DNA from: Liopterus haemorrhoidalis
Lineage: Eukaryota > Arthropoda > Insecta > Coleoptera > Dytiscidae
Direction of reading: 5' to 3'
Assembly: GCA_963971575.1 (NCBI GenBank)
Contig: OZ020625.1
Location: 27,813,753-27,877,752 of the forward strand
Length of the DNA: 64,000 nt
Below are positions 41,201-48,221 of this stretch, piece by piece (positions within the stretch are counted from its first letter, which is position 1; the number at the start of each line of letters is the position of its first letter). The translations under genes were made by a program, and so were the position numbers. A model generated the notes under the pieces. That model worked only from the letters and a program-made list of their open reading frames with translations, made no database searches and was not told the DNA's origin.

Positions 41201-43657
41201 AAACTCAATAGGAAAGTTCTTTGAGGACGGCTTAAAAAAATTTGTTTATCGTTGGGATAAATGTATTCAGATAAATGGAGATTATGTTGAAAAACTACAT
41301 TGTAATATTGACGAAAATTAACAAAATAATAAAAATTATAGCTAAATTTCCAGAACTTTGGATACATCCCTCGTACTAAAAGAAAATTAAAATATCTTTA
41401 AGCATTATGTTGAAATTTACTGAAAACTTTGTAACTGTATTTATGGCAAGACTAAGTATATAATAAACTACTTTTTAGAGAACTTTTGAGTATTGGAGAA
41501 GAAAAATTTATCTTGAAAGAGTTGCTCCAAAAGGAGAGAAGCCCCATTTTTTGCCTTTAGAAGAAGGAATTCAAAAAATGAGAACTGGTTACTACGCTTT
41601 TCACACTGATGAAGTAAGACATTTTTACTTTCTAATCATGAAGACAGGAAAGTATTTCAATGAGAAAGTATTTCGATTTTTTTTAGGTTTCAGGATATAA
41701 GGTGATAAGTGATAATTTTGAAGAACATGAAAAATGCGGATTGCAAACTATTTCGTACTTGTATGTTAGTAATCCATGGGTAACTACTCCAAAAAATTCT
41801 AGCTACAGAAAAATATTTTCAGTTGGGTATGTATTACTAGCTGTCGTACCCCTATTTCCTACAGTTTCTATTATTCAGTGAATTTATTCTTTTATGCAAC
41901 ATGTACTATGTCATTACCATGGATACAGTTTTTGACAGCAATATAAATCGTGTTCATTTTCATTTGCAACATAGACAAAATCATATTTACTAGCAAAATC
42001 AAAATATTTTATTGAAAATACAAATAAAAGAAAATAATAATAAATAAATAAATAACTAATAAAAACTTATAATAAATGTTCAAAAGTTTCTCCGTTTACT
42101 TGCATACAAAATGTTAAGCGATCATAAAAATGATTCAAAACATTCAGCAATTGCTCTTGAGGTATATTGTTGGATGCTTAAACAATTATGTCTTGCAGTT
42201 CAGCAACATCCCTAAGTTCTCCATTATATACTTTGGTCTTTAAATATCCCCAATAAAAAAAATCATTGGGTGCCAAATCCGGAGATCTCGCTGGCCAATT
42301 CATCGACCATCCTCTTCCAATCCAGCTTTTTGGGAAAGTTCTATGTAAATATTCTTTAACTATTCTAGAATAATGGACTTGTGCGCCATCATGTTGAAAC
42401 CATACTTGTCCATTAATATTCAGGTTTCGCAACGCAGGTAATATTTGGTTTTGCAAAAGGGCTAGATATTTTGAGGCATTTAGGTTACCGTCAATAAAAA
42501 AAGGCCCTATAATATTTGTTCCTATTATCCCTGCCCAAACATTTAATTTTTGCGGATTTTGAGTTTGGGAGGAATGAAACAAATGTAAATTTTCTCGACT
42601 CCAGTAACTAAAATTTTGTCTGTGCACTTCACCATTTAGAGTAAACGTTGCTTCGTCTGTAAATAAAATTCTTTGAAGCATTGTTGGGTCGGAATTAATT
42701 TTTTCAAACATTTCAAAACAAAAATCCATACGTACTGCTGCGTCCTTTTCTAACAATTCTTGATGATTTTGAAATTTGTATGATCGAAACTTTTCTTTTT
42801 TTAAGAAGTTAAAAACAGATCCAGTACTTACACCAAAGGTTTGTGCATTTGATCTTAAAGTATTTTGATTGTTTTCTTCCACTTGTAATAATATTTCCAA
42901 CTGCTTCTCTTCTGTACGCACGTGGGATGTTGTTCTTTTTTTATTATGTTTTCAAAGCTTGCTACGTTCAACTTTGTAAAACTTATGTTGATTATTATTT
43001 TGTAAATAAATGGTCACCATTTTGAAATGGTTAACATAAAAATATGACTTTTTGGTGTCATTGTAAAGCTAATTTAATGTACTTTTAGGAAAAAAATATA
43101 AAATTATCGATTCCCTATGCTAGATCAAAAGTTGACATCATTTCCGGTGAAACCGCAAGTGCCTCAGAATTCTTATAGTAACCTTTAGATGAGCCTTTTT
43201 GTCTAGTTTAACTTTTGTTCTGAAGATTTTTTGTATCTTTACAAATAAAGGAGATTTTCGGGGTGCCCCGTTTCAAACCAACACCCTTACAATTTGTTAT
43301 TACTCACTAAATACCTACAAAATCCTGAAATGTGTGAAAATTTACACTTTGTATTAATTTTTTGTTCTAGATATCGTTTAATACAAGAGAGGGGCTTGCA
43401 AAGAAGGGAAATTAAAAAATTATATGTTCAAAAACCAGAGTGTGTTACTCAAGGAAGCAATTTTAGGTGCTAATAGCCTTAAATGTTGTGTGAAATATAC
43501 TAATTGAACTACTTTTAGATCTGCTGGTATTTTAGATCTGTACTCAGTGTATATGTTGTTTTTCTTTGGTTTATCTGGAGCCGTTCTTTTGCTGTTGTTG
43601 GAAATATTCAGCAGTAAGTGTATTGAACCTCGCATAGCTAAGAAAAGTAAGTTTTAA
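32016..43657 (+). CDS. Ir75-like: IR75-clade ionotropic receptor, gene B (complete)
   Basis: Ten exons join in frame: 32016-32160, 33431-33582, 34882-35231, 37166-37341, 39895-40191, 40366-40592, 41479-41613, 41687-41826, 43371-43466, 43519-43657; 618 aa. Signal peptide MEVLRIFLLLIFVGKILA; N-terminal region to about 215; S1 with Arg284 in PLFCVKER (presumed carboxylate contact); M1 around LWLTDIAFLLVCAVFMYFVV; pore CQQG 377-380; M3 with FTAFSAN; S2 with Thr441 (GVDDT) and Asp493 (YAFHTD); M4 about 581-600. Role as for gene A: ligand-gated cation channel of chemosensory dendrites, probably acid-sensing (inference from the IR75 clade). Exons 4-6 are about 60% like gene C by eye, much less like gene A. 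Introns carry many transposons, one starting 8 bases after the exon 2 donor. The end may be incomplete: a perfect donor GTAAGT overlaps the last codons. Confidence 0.92.
32167..33255 (+). mobile_element. F1 Helentron-like element, gene B intron 1
   Basis: Starts right after the donor (GTAAGA then TTTTTAGGGTTTTG). Full structure: subterminal repeats at about 32172 and 33205, GTCT run 32220-32256, 3' hairpin at about 33226-33241. tRNA-like cassette of a second type at 32741-32818. Confidence 0.8.
32741..32818 (+). repeat. tRNA-like cassette in F1 (type 2)
   Basis: GTGCTGTGGCTAAGATACTT (A-box-like) and CATGTTCGAGTCCTACG (B box). Different from the type in copies at 9826, 11720, 54876 and 57078, but at the same place in the element. 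Confidence 0.5.
33431..33582 (+). CDS. Gene B exon 2
   Basis: Encodes DDLLKLQLMLSRGNYLSNLN… PYKENQVILLDFSCENAEKL. Acceptor TTTTTTTCAG, donor AAA|GTATGT, phase 0. Confidence 0.88.
33591..34293 (-). mobile_element. Mariner deletion derivative M4, copy 1
   Basis: Ends GAGGGATGTTTCCAAA and GGAAACATCCCTCG flanked by TA (33589-33590, 34294-34295). Keeps only the HTH part of a mariner transposase. Inserted 8 bases after the exon 2 donor of gene B, antisense. Confidence 0.85.
33739..34110 (-). pseudogene. Mariner transposase, HTH domain only (copy 1)
   Basis: 123 aa. MEDTAKSQRAIIFFLWKGVK, then an HTH (SEIIQRLQGVFGESAESKST), GRTS, MTIRQISVRLGI, HDCLGVSKVSPRWVPRLL and KLNRKVL before a stop. The whole DDE catalytic domain is missing. 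Relative to copy 2 it lacks about a dozen residues around GRPSTS. Confidence 0.85.
34312..34844. mobile_element. TIR element F3, gene B intron 2, with nested hAT MITE
   Basis: Left CCCGGTCATTCCACCTTGAC, GGTAACTATCTGACAG; right CTGTCAGATAGTTACC… GGTAGAAAAACTGG. Copy in gene C intron 4 (58050-59531) has better ends. Ends 37 bases before exon 3. Confidence 0.75.
34508..34782 (+). mobile_element. hAT MITE (CAGTGTTTCTCAACC), empty copy
   Basis: 275 bases, ends CAGTGTTTCTCAACC and GTTGAGAAAAACTG, exact 8-bp duplication TTCTAGAT at 34500-34507 and 34783-34790. Inserted in F3. Confidence 0.92.
34882..35231 (+). CDS. Gene B exon 3
   Basis: Encodes AGLNDYFRVKFRWLIFTDEN… to TLEHLDDY. Acceptor TTCTTTTAG, donor AG|GTGAGA, phase 2. 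Confidence 0.9.
35419..35540 (+). pseudogene. Harbinger transposase N-terminal fragment
   Basis: MFTEEDLLIASAAVIILDSE, then KRLFWVRPSLQSRS, the 'R-x-WVRP' motif at the start of many PIF/Harbinger transposases. The frame then loses resemblance; the nuclease domain is gone. Confidence 0.6.
36004..36192 (-). pseudogene. THAP-like zinc finger remnant
   Basis: Minus-strand frame with CTISSTRNPKKLFISLPNGE, LWLKTMRRNK and SEKSKLYV, in the order expected for a THAP domain ('F-x-x-P', 'W', 'K-S-x-x-Y/L-x-C'). On the opposite strand at 35979 a frame starts MADKDFVRAQSDNLP. Both are short; assignment is tentative. Confidence 0.4.
36585..36725 (-). pseudogene. MADF-domain protein fragment (Harbinger ORF2)
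   Basis: Minus strand: MEWTNEKVFNLIDLYRDRPI, LWDCRLKDYKDRNKRCDAL, the N-terminal half of a MADF (Myb/SANT-like) domain. Such proteins are the DNA-binding partner encoded by PIF/Harbinger elements. Cut after about 48 residues. Confidence 0.75.
37166..37341 (+). CDS. Gene B exon 4: start of S1
   Basis: Encodes FANVDTQTKLNYALSSYLFQ, MNATMDLSWDRGWGEY, SYTGMLGRIQRKEIDIS. Acceptor TTTTTGTAG, donor T|GTAAGT, phase 1. Confidence 0.92.
37391..37768. mobile_element. TA-MITE, 378 bp, gene B intron 4
   Basis: Ends GAGTACGTTCAGGATAACC and GGCATGAAGTTATCC…CGTACTC, flanked by TA. Non-coding. Confidence 0.8.
37769..38186. other. Gene B intron 4, unassigned part
   Basis: No recognisable repeat or frame. 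Confidence 0.35.
38261..39559 (+). mobile_element. DD41D mariner family M2, copy 2
   Basis: Same 30-base ends and TA flanks (38259-38260, 39560-39561). The transposase frame is broken: one extra base at about 38941 (CCCCTCTACATTC), a lost base at about 39247 and a 15-base-scale deletion after it. Sense to gene B. Confidence 0.95.
38337..39453 (+). pseudogene. DD41D transposase, frameshifted (M2 copy 2)
   Basis: Starts MSIGSLALGNS. All three Asp blocks can be seen (FSDEAHFHLNG, WFQQDGATSH, RSPD) but in three different frames. It retains the WAAMSARGII segment that copy 1 lost. Confidence 0.9.
39601..39894. other. Gene B intron 4, unassigned end
   Basis: No repeat partner seen. Confidence 0.3.
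39895..40191 (+). CDS. Gene B exon 5: S1 Arg, M1, pore start
   Basis: PLFCVKER with Arg284, CVAMTTPAIGFFLFKQPPLS, M1, then EPSFWESIMFTIG. Donor G|GTAAAT, phase 1. Gene A has its intron about 20 codons earlier and none here. Confidence 0.93.
40366..40592 (+). CDS. Gene B exon 6: pore, M3, S2
   Basis: CQQGYATEPKSGSGK, M3 (FTLIFMFTAFSAN), NIKTLEDLYNSKMTLGVDDT. Ends …VWFP|GTAAGT, phase 0. Confidence 0.93.
40641..41373 (+). mobile_element. Mariner deletion derivative M4, copy 2
   Basis: Ends CGAGGGATGTTTCC and GGATACATCCCTCG, TA flanks (40639-40640, 41374-41375). 733 bases, HTH region only; lies 48 bases after exon 6 of gene B, sense. Confidence 0.88.
40824..41224 (+). pseudogene. Mariner transposase, HTH domain only (copy 2)
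   Basis: From ATG 40824 (MEDAAKSQRAIIFFLWKG) with a small deletion at about 40960 that shifts the frame; continues FKTGRTSLEDDPRIGRPS and ends KLNRKVL at the same point as copy 1. Shared end shows the catalytic domain was lost before the two copies spread. Confidence 0.85.
41479..41613 (+). CDS. Gene B exon 7: S2 acidic residue
   Basis: RTFEYWRRKIYLERVAPKGE… TGYYAFHTDE; Asp493 aligns with gene A Glu509. Acceptor CTTTTTAG, donor GAA|GTAAGA, phase 0. Confidence 0.92.
41687..41826 (+). CDS. Gene B exon 8: S2
   Basis: VSGYKVISDNFEEHEKCGLQ… SYRKIFSVG. Acceptor TTTTTTAG, donor GG|GTATGT, phase 2. Confidence 0.92.
42067..42921 (-). pseudogene. DD41D mariner transposase (M3), truncated
   Basis: Minus strand, 247 codons from MRTEEKQLEILLQ to an internal TAA (42178-42180), after which 36 residues continue in frame. 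Asp in FTDEATFTLNG, Asp in WFQHDGAQVHY, third Asp in RSPDLAPNDFFYWG; 41 residues lie between the second and third. The first HTH is missing and one stop interrupts the C-terminus, so inactive. Distinct from M2. Confidence 0.88.
42067..43292 (-). mobile_element. DD41D mariner family M3, gene B intron 8
   Basis: 5' terminus (its own orientation) AAGGGTGTTGGTTTGAAACG at 43292. The other terminus was not recognised; homology to 29485-29800 extends down to about 41875. Antisense to gene B. Confidence 0.75.
43305..43361 (+). repeat. F1 3' end in the gene B exon 9 acceptor region
   Basis: ACTAAATACCTACAAAATCC, hairpin-like GTGTGAAAATTTACAC, then AATTTTTTGTTCTAG, which is the acceptor itself. Sense. 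Confidence 0.7.
43371..43466 (+). CDS. Gene B exon 9
   Basis: YRLIQERGLQRREIKKLYVQ… CVTQGSNFR. Acceptor TGTTCTAG, donor AG|GTGCTA, phase 2. The donor is weak but the join is in frame; gene A has no intron here. Confidence 0.88.
43519..43657 (+). CDS. Gene B exon 10: M4 and stop
   Basis: SAGILDLYSVYMLFFFGLSG, M4, then EIFSSKCIEPRIAKKSKF and TAA. The string AAAA|GTAAGT near the end could splice to a further exon. Confidence 0.85.
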
Positions 43658-44009
43658 AACTGTATTTTAAGAGGGTAATATAAAGTTCGATTATCCAGTC
43701 AAGGTAATATGACTGAAATAATAATTAACTTACTGATGTGTTTCAATCTCACTCACATTGGCGAAATGGCAAGAGAAATACAAATGAAGTTTGTCAATCA
43801 ATTTTGTTTATTGGCCTGGTATAGCTACGACAAACGTGTACCGTCAGTTATCCCACCTCGGGGTTTGTCTGAGCTTACTAATGTTTTCTAGTGTCATTCA
43901 TACTGAACCAGTGGCGCTTAAAACTCTGTTTTGCTATTTATTTAATCGTGTTAAACATTAAATCCCATTGAGAACCTCTGAGATGAAATTGATAGAAAAA
44001 TATAAGTAA
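43658..44009. other. Intergenic, unassigned
   Basis: No clear repeat. No close AATAAA after the gene B stop; one occurs at about 44481. Confidence 0.35.
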
Positions 44010-45433
44010 AAAAATCAGCTGTGACCGACCGACCGCTATCATAAAGTTCTTATATAAAATAATGTATTTATTTAGCAGCAGAGTAGAAATAACTTGGCCT
44101 AATATTTTCTAACTTATTATCACAAATTATAAAACAAGGAAGATAGCGGACTCCCACGTTACGGCTTTGGACAGCGATAGTTGCGACATTCGTGGTTGTA
44201 ATATGAACTAAGATAAGATAGTATGCAACCCGCAGTGCACACAAATATATTTTTATATTTTAAATTGCTATGAATCGCGCGATCATTAATTTTCTACCAA
44301 AATTGAAAAATAAAATGTAATTTTGGTAGAAAATTAAAGATTGCCTTGAACCGAAAATTATGACTAATTTATTTACAACTCTCCTAATTAATTTCCTAAA
44401 ATTTAAATTAATTACAATTGTTAAAAGTTAATACTTCAGTAAGCATTAAGTTTTATTATTTTATTTGCAAGCAACCATATGAAATAAATAAACAAGTATT
44501 TATTTTTTGCTTTTATATTTACTTTTATTGTACATATTAAATTTAGTCTGTGCCATTTTTTTTATTACACTATTTATATTTCTTTTGCATTTACCATTTA
44601 AAATATTATTAATTACACTACACCATTTAAAAATAAAAAATGTGGTGCTAATATTTAAAATTTCTTATAAAATTCATCACTGTCACAATCACAATTTACT
44701 GTCACCTATCGTTACAACATCAAAAACAATTGCCGCAAATTGCCGATAATGAAGTGTTCTCAAAATGTTGGTTTAAAAAAAAACGCTTTTAGCGCTGTCG
44801 GTGGATAGAATATAACTTAAAACCGTTTCAAGGCCGTGTATATGAGTTTCATACCTCTGCTTATTATTTATCATGACCATGGAAACGTTACATATAAGTA
44901 TGAAAGAATTCAGACTTAGAAAAATTTTATAAAAATTTTACATAAATTATTCAAAATTTTTCGTTTTATTAAAAAACGTCTCAAATAAAAGTTATTAATT
45001 ATTGCTTTTATAGCAACTTTTGTTCAATAAATTTTTTCGAAATATTTTTCTGTTTTGAAATATTCACAAAAATCTTAAAATCGACTTGAGTAAACTCCCA
45101 TTTTTAGTCAACCGATTTTTACCAAAAGTTGATCGACTCGTGCCATTGATGTCAAAAGCTTAAATATGAAGTTTCATAAAGATCCTTTCAGTCGAATTTG
45201 CTCTGCACGTGTACACAGACAGACGGACAGACGGACAGACAGACAGACAGACGGGCACACAGACAGACGGACAGACAGACGGACAGACAGACGGACAGAC
45301 AGACGGACAGACAGACCGACAGACATCATGCTAAAAATAGTCAAAACGTTATGTAGGGACCTCAATTCGTGGAGATCCATCGAAATCTCGAAATGTCAAA
45401 ATCGGTATGATCACAATACCTCCCTTATATATG
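44010..45433 (-). mobile_element. F2 Helentron-like element with hAT insertion
   Basis: Minus orientation: 3' end AAAAATCAGCTG at 44010, core to 44120, then after the inserted element 44868-45433 with the microsatellite (45220-45325) and the 5' end GTATGATCACAATACCTCCC. Confidence 0.75.
44121..44859. mobile_element. hAT-like element, exact 8-bp TSD
   Basis: Target duplication CTTATTAT at 44113-44120 and 44860-44867. Ends CACAAATTATAAAAC and (inverted) CAGAGGTATGAAAC are weak inverted repeats. 739 bases, no transposase. Confidence 0.75.
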
Positions 45434-45439
45434 TTGGCG

Positions 45440-45705
45440 GTCGAAACAAAAGTTGCTATAAAAGCAATAACTAATATCTTTTATTTGAGACGTTTTTTGA
45501 TAAAACGAAAAATTTCGAATAATTTCTGTAAAATTTTTTCCAAGTCTCAATATTTTCATATGTAACATTTCCATGGTCATGATAAATAATATCTCTGTTA
45601 GAAAATATTAGATCAAGTTATTTCTACTCTGCTGCTAGAATGTAATTTATATAAGTACTTTATTATGGCGGTCGGTCCTGTGGTGGCCACAGCTGATTTT
45701 TTTTT
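45440..45705 (+). mobile_element. F2 3' part, inverted next to the previous copy
   Basis: From AAAAGTTGCTATAAAAGCAA to the hairpin CTGTGGTGGCCACAG and CTGATTTTTTTTTTG. Lies head to head with the 44010-45433 copy. Confidence 0.75.
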
Positions 45706-45895
45706 TGTTCTTCACTTGGATTTGGGATGTGAGGACCTTTTTTTTTGCTCTTCACTTAGATTTGGTAGATGAGGACCTTTTTTTTGCTCTTCTCTTGGAT
45801 CTGGGATGTGAAGACCTTCTTAATTTTTTTTTTTTTATGAGGGCGGCAAAAAAATCTCTCCATGGGCGCCAGACTTGCTAAGGCCGGCTCTGGTT
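45706..45895. repeat. GGACCTTTTTTT minisatellite and hAT end
   Basis: Three units of CTCTTCACTTGGATTTGGGA…GTGAGGACC. Ends GCTAAGGCCGGCTCTG, a hAT-type end like that at 63856; the left end is absent. Confidence 0.6.
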
Positions 45896-46016
45896 ACAGT
45901 AAATTATGACGTCTGCATGTTTAACGAAAACGAAAACAATTAATCTAAAGAAAGATATTTTTAACTAAACTAACATAAAAAAACCAAAATTAAGTTGAAA
46001 TTCAAAACGAGACATA

Positions 46017-47325
46017 CAAGGTGTCTCAAAAGAAATTTTATATTTAGTGGATCGATTAAAAAAAAGTAAGCCGTATATAGAAAAAATGTTTATTAATTAT
46101 TAAAATACACTTTTTGGGGATTTATTTCTTAAAAGTAATATCGTTTAAATGTAGACCCTCGCGTTCTCGGCACTCATTTAATCGAACAGTAAAATTACTT
46201 ATGACGTCTCGGCAGGTGGACTCAGGGATGGCTGTCATTTCGTGACGGATATTTTCTTTCAAATGCGCCAGTGAAGTCGGTTTATTGGCGTAAACTTTAG
46301 ATTTAAGATAACCCCATAGGAAAAAGTCCATAGGGGTTAAATCTGGACTGCGTGGAGGCCAATTTATGTCACCTCTCCGGGAGATCAATTTGCCTGAGAA
46401 AATTTCACGAACACGTGGCAGAGACATATTGGACGTGTGTGAAGTTGCTCCGTCCTGATGGAACCATGTTCTTTGGTTATAGCCAGGAAAGTTTTGCAGT
46501 TCAGGTACCAAGAAGTTGTCTAACATCTCCACATAACGCTCTGAATTCACTGTAACTGCACGCCCCCTTTCGTCTTCAAAAAAGTAAGGGCCGATAATTC
46601 CTCGCGCCGACATCGCAGCCCATACGGATACTTGAGGCGAATGTAGGGGTTTCTGATGTTTGCGTTTCGGATTCGTTGCACTCCAGTAGCGGCAGTTCTG
46701 CTTATTTACGTGGCCATTAAGATGAAAATGAGCTTCATCCGAAAACAAAATGTTGGTAAACGTTGAAAATCGCTCAATCACCTGATTTACGAAATTAAGC
46801 CTCTGACTGGCATCTTGGGGCTTTAATTCTTGTACCAATTGAATTTTGTAGGGGTGCAGCTTTAGGTCTTTGTGCATAATGCGATGTAATGATGATCTAT
46901 GCACATTTAAAGCAATTGCGCGCTTCCGAATTGAAAGGTTCGGGTCGTCACGAACAGACTGATTAACATTCTCCACGTTTTCTACCGTTCTTGATGACCT
47001 AGGTCGCCCGGATTTTGATTTATCCAGCGTTGTACCAGTCTCTTCAAACTATTTAACCCAATGTCGAATGAGAGGAATGCTTGGCGCATCATTTAAGTGG
47101 CGAAAACCTCGAATACTGCAAAATTTTCTACGCGCTACAGTAGCCGAATCACCGTTTTTGTAAAATTCTCGCACGCATAACGCGCGGTCTGCTCCCGAGA
47201 AACGCTCCATAGCGATTGAATTCCCAAGTGCCAGGCTACCGATTGACATAACCCCCGCGCCCCTCGGATACGTTGCGTTCACGCAGTAAGCTAAATAAAT
47301 ATAAAATTTCTTTTGAGACACCTTG
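46017..47325 (-). mobile_element. DD41D mariner family M2, copy 3 (nearly intact)
   Basis: Inverted ends and TA flanks intact (46015-46016, 47326-47327), 1309 bases. The most complete member: only one stop codon interrupts the transposase. Confidence 0.95.
46122..47249 (-). pseudogene. DD41D transposase with a single nonsense codon (M2 copy 3)
   Basis: Minus strand from MSIGSLALGNS to TTTAAGAAATAA-type end, full length about 375 codons, same frame throughout. A TAG at 47049-47051 replaces the Lys of HWVKKFEE in the first HTH region. WAAMSARGII and all three Asp blocks are present. A downstream start at 46976 could still make a 284-residue protein without the first HTH. Confidence 0.9.
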
Positions 47326-47409
47326 TATATTATTACTATTTATGAAGAATAAATGCCCGGAAAAGTAAGAATAAAATAAAAGATACTCCATTCATTACTA
47401 ACTATTTTG

Positions 47410-47604
47410 TTAAGTTACCTTTCTCATGTGTTCCATTTTCTTGTTGTTACTTTTCAAATACAGTCCTGAATCCTCATATTCTCTTACTGTTTCTATTTCG
47501 TTTCCTCTCCATCTCCATTCATATCTATTCTCTCTTCCTCCCCCTTTCTTGAAACACATCATTTTAGATTTTCTTATATTTAATATTAACTCTTCAACCT
47601 CCAA
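47410..47604 (-). pseudogene. Non-LTR retrotransposon (LINE) fragment
   Basis: Minus-strand frame LNIRKSKMMCFKKGGGRENR, EWRWRGNEIETVREYEDSGL resembles the segment after the RT palm in insect LINEs ('KTKxMxFxKxGG…W…G…IExVxxFxYLG'). Isolated scrap. Confidence 0.6.
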
Positions 47605-48036
47605 CTTTATATATATGTAGATTATATTTTTTAGTTCAACAAAGAATGATAGATAAACGAGAACTACAAAGAATGGAAGGAATAGAAGATTTAAAAAGAA
47701 ATTAGTTTTAAAATACTCACTACACTAGCAAAATTAGCATACATACATACATGTCTTAGGTAAATATAATTATATTTTAATTTCTTTGCTCAGAAACATG
47801 AATTAAATTATATAATTACCATTTGTTTACATAATTATCTTATGGTAGTTTATTATTAAATTATTACTGACGACCTATGTAATTATTGTTAATTTTATTA
47901 CTAATTACTTCTTCAATAATTCAGATAGTAATTTTCAGTATCTATATAAGAAGTTCAGAAACTTGCCTTCTTTGTCCCCTATACGTTTATCTAAGCGTTG
48001 TGTAACCTATTATTATTATTGTAATTTACGGTAGCC
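47605..48036. other. Upstream region of gene C
   Basis: No repeat assigned. A first TATATAAG at 47943-47950 precedes AAGTTCAG. Confidence 0.35.
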
Positions 48037-48044
48037 TATATAAG
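48037..48044 (+). promoter_or_regulatory. Putative TATA box of gene C
   Basis: TATATAAG, 46 bases before the ATG, with TCTCTACGACTGCATAC some 22-30 bases further as possible start region. A second TATATAAGAAG 94 bases upstream is in a similar context, so the promoter may be partly duplicated. Confidence 0.45.
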
Positions 48045-48082
48045 AAGTAGTATCTCTACGACTGCATACAACTGAAGCAAAA

Positions 48083-48221
48083 ATGTTTCAAATTTTGCTT
48101 TTAATATCATTTTTGTGTCCCATATTTTGTCAAAAAGATACAGAAATAAAATTAATCAAAGACTTTTTGCAAAACCAAATTGAACCGAATGTAATAACAG
48201 CATTTTTGTGTTGGAAAAAAG
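48083..48221 (+). CDS. Gene C exon 1: signal peptide
   Basis: Leader then QKDTEIKLIKDFLQNQIEPN… AFLCWKKG. Donor G|GTATAG, phase 1. Confidence 0.9.

Noticed and set aside
44507..44749. 80-codon hydrophobic frame
   Set aside because: Composition follows AT-richness; it lies inside a hAT-like insertion with no protein resemblance.
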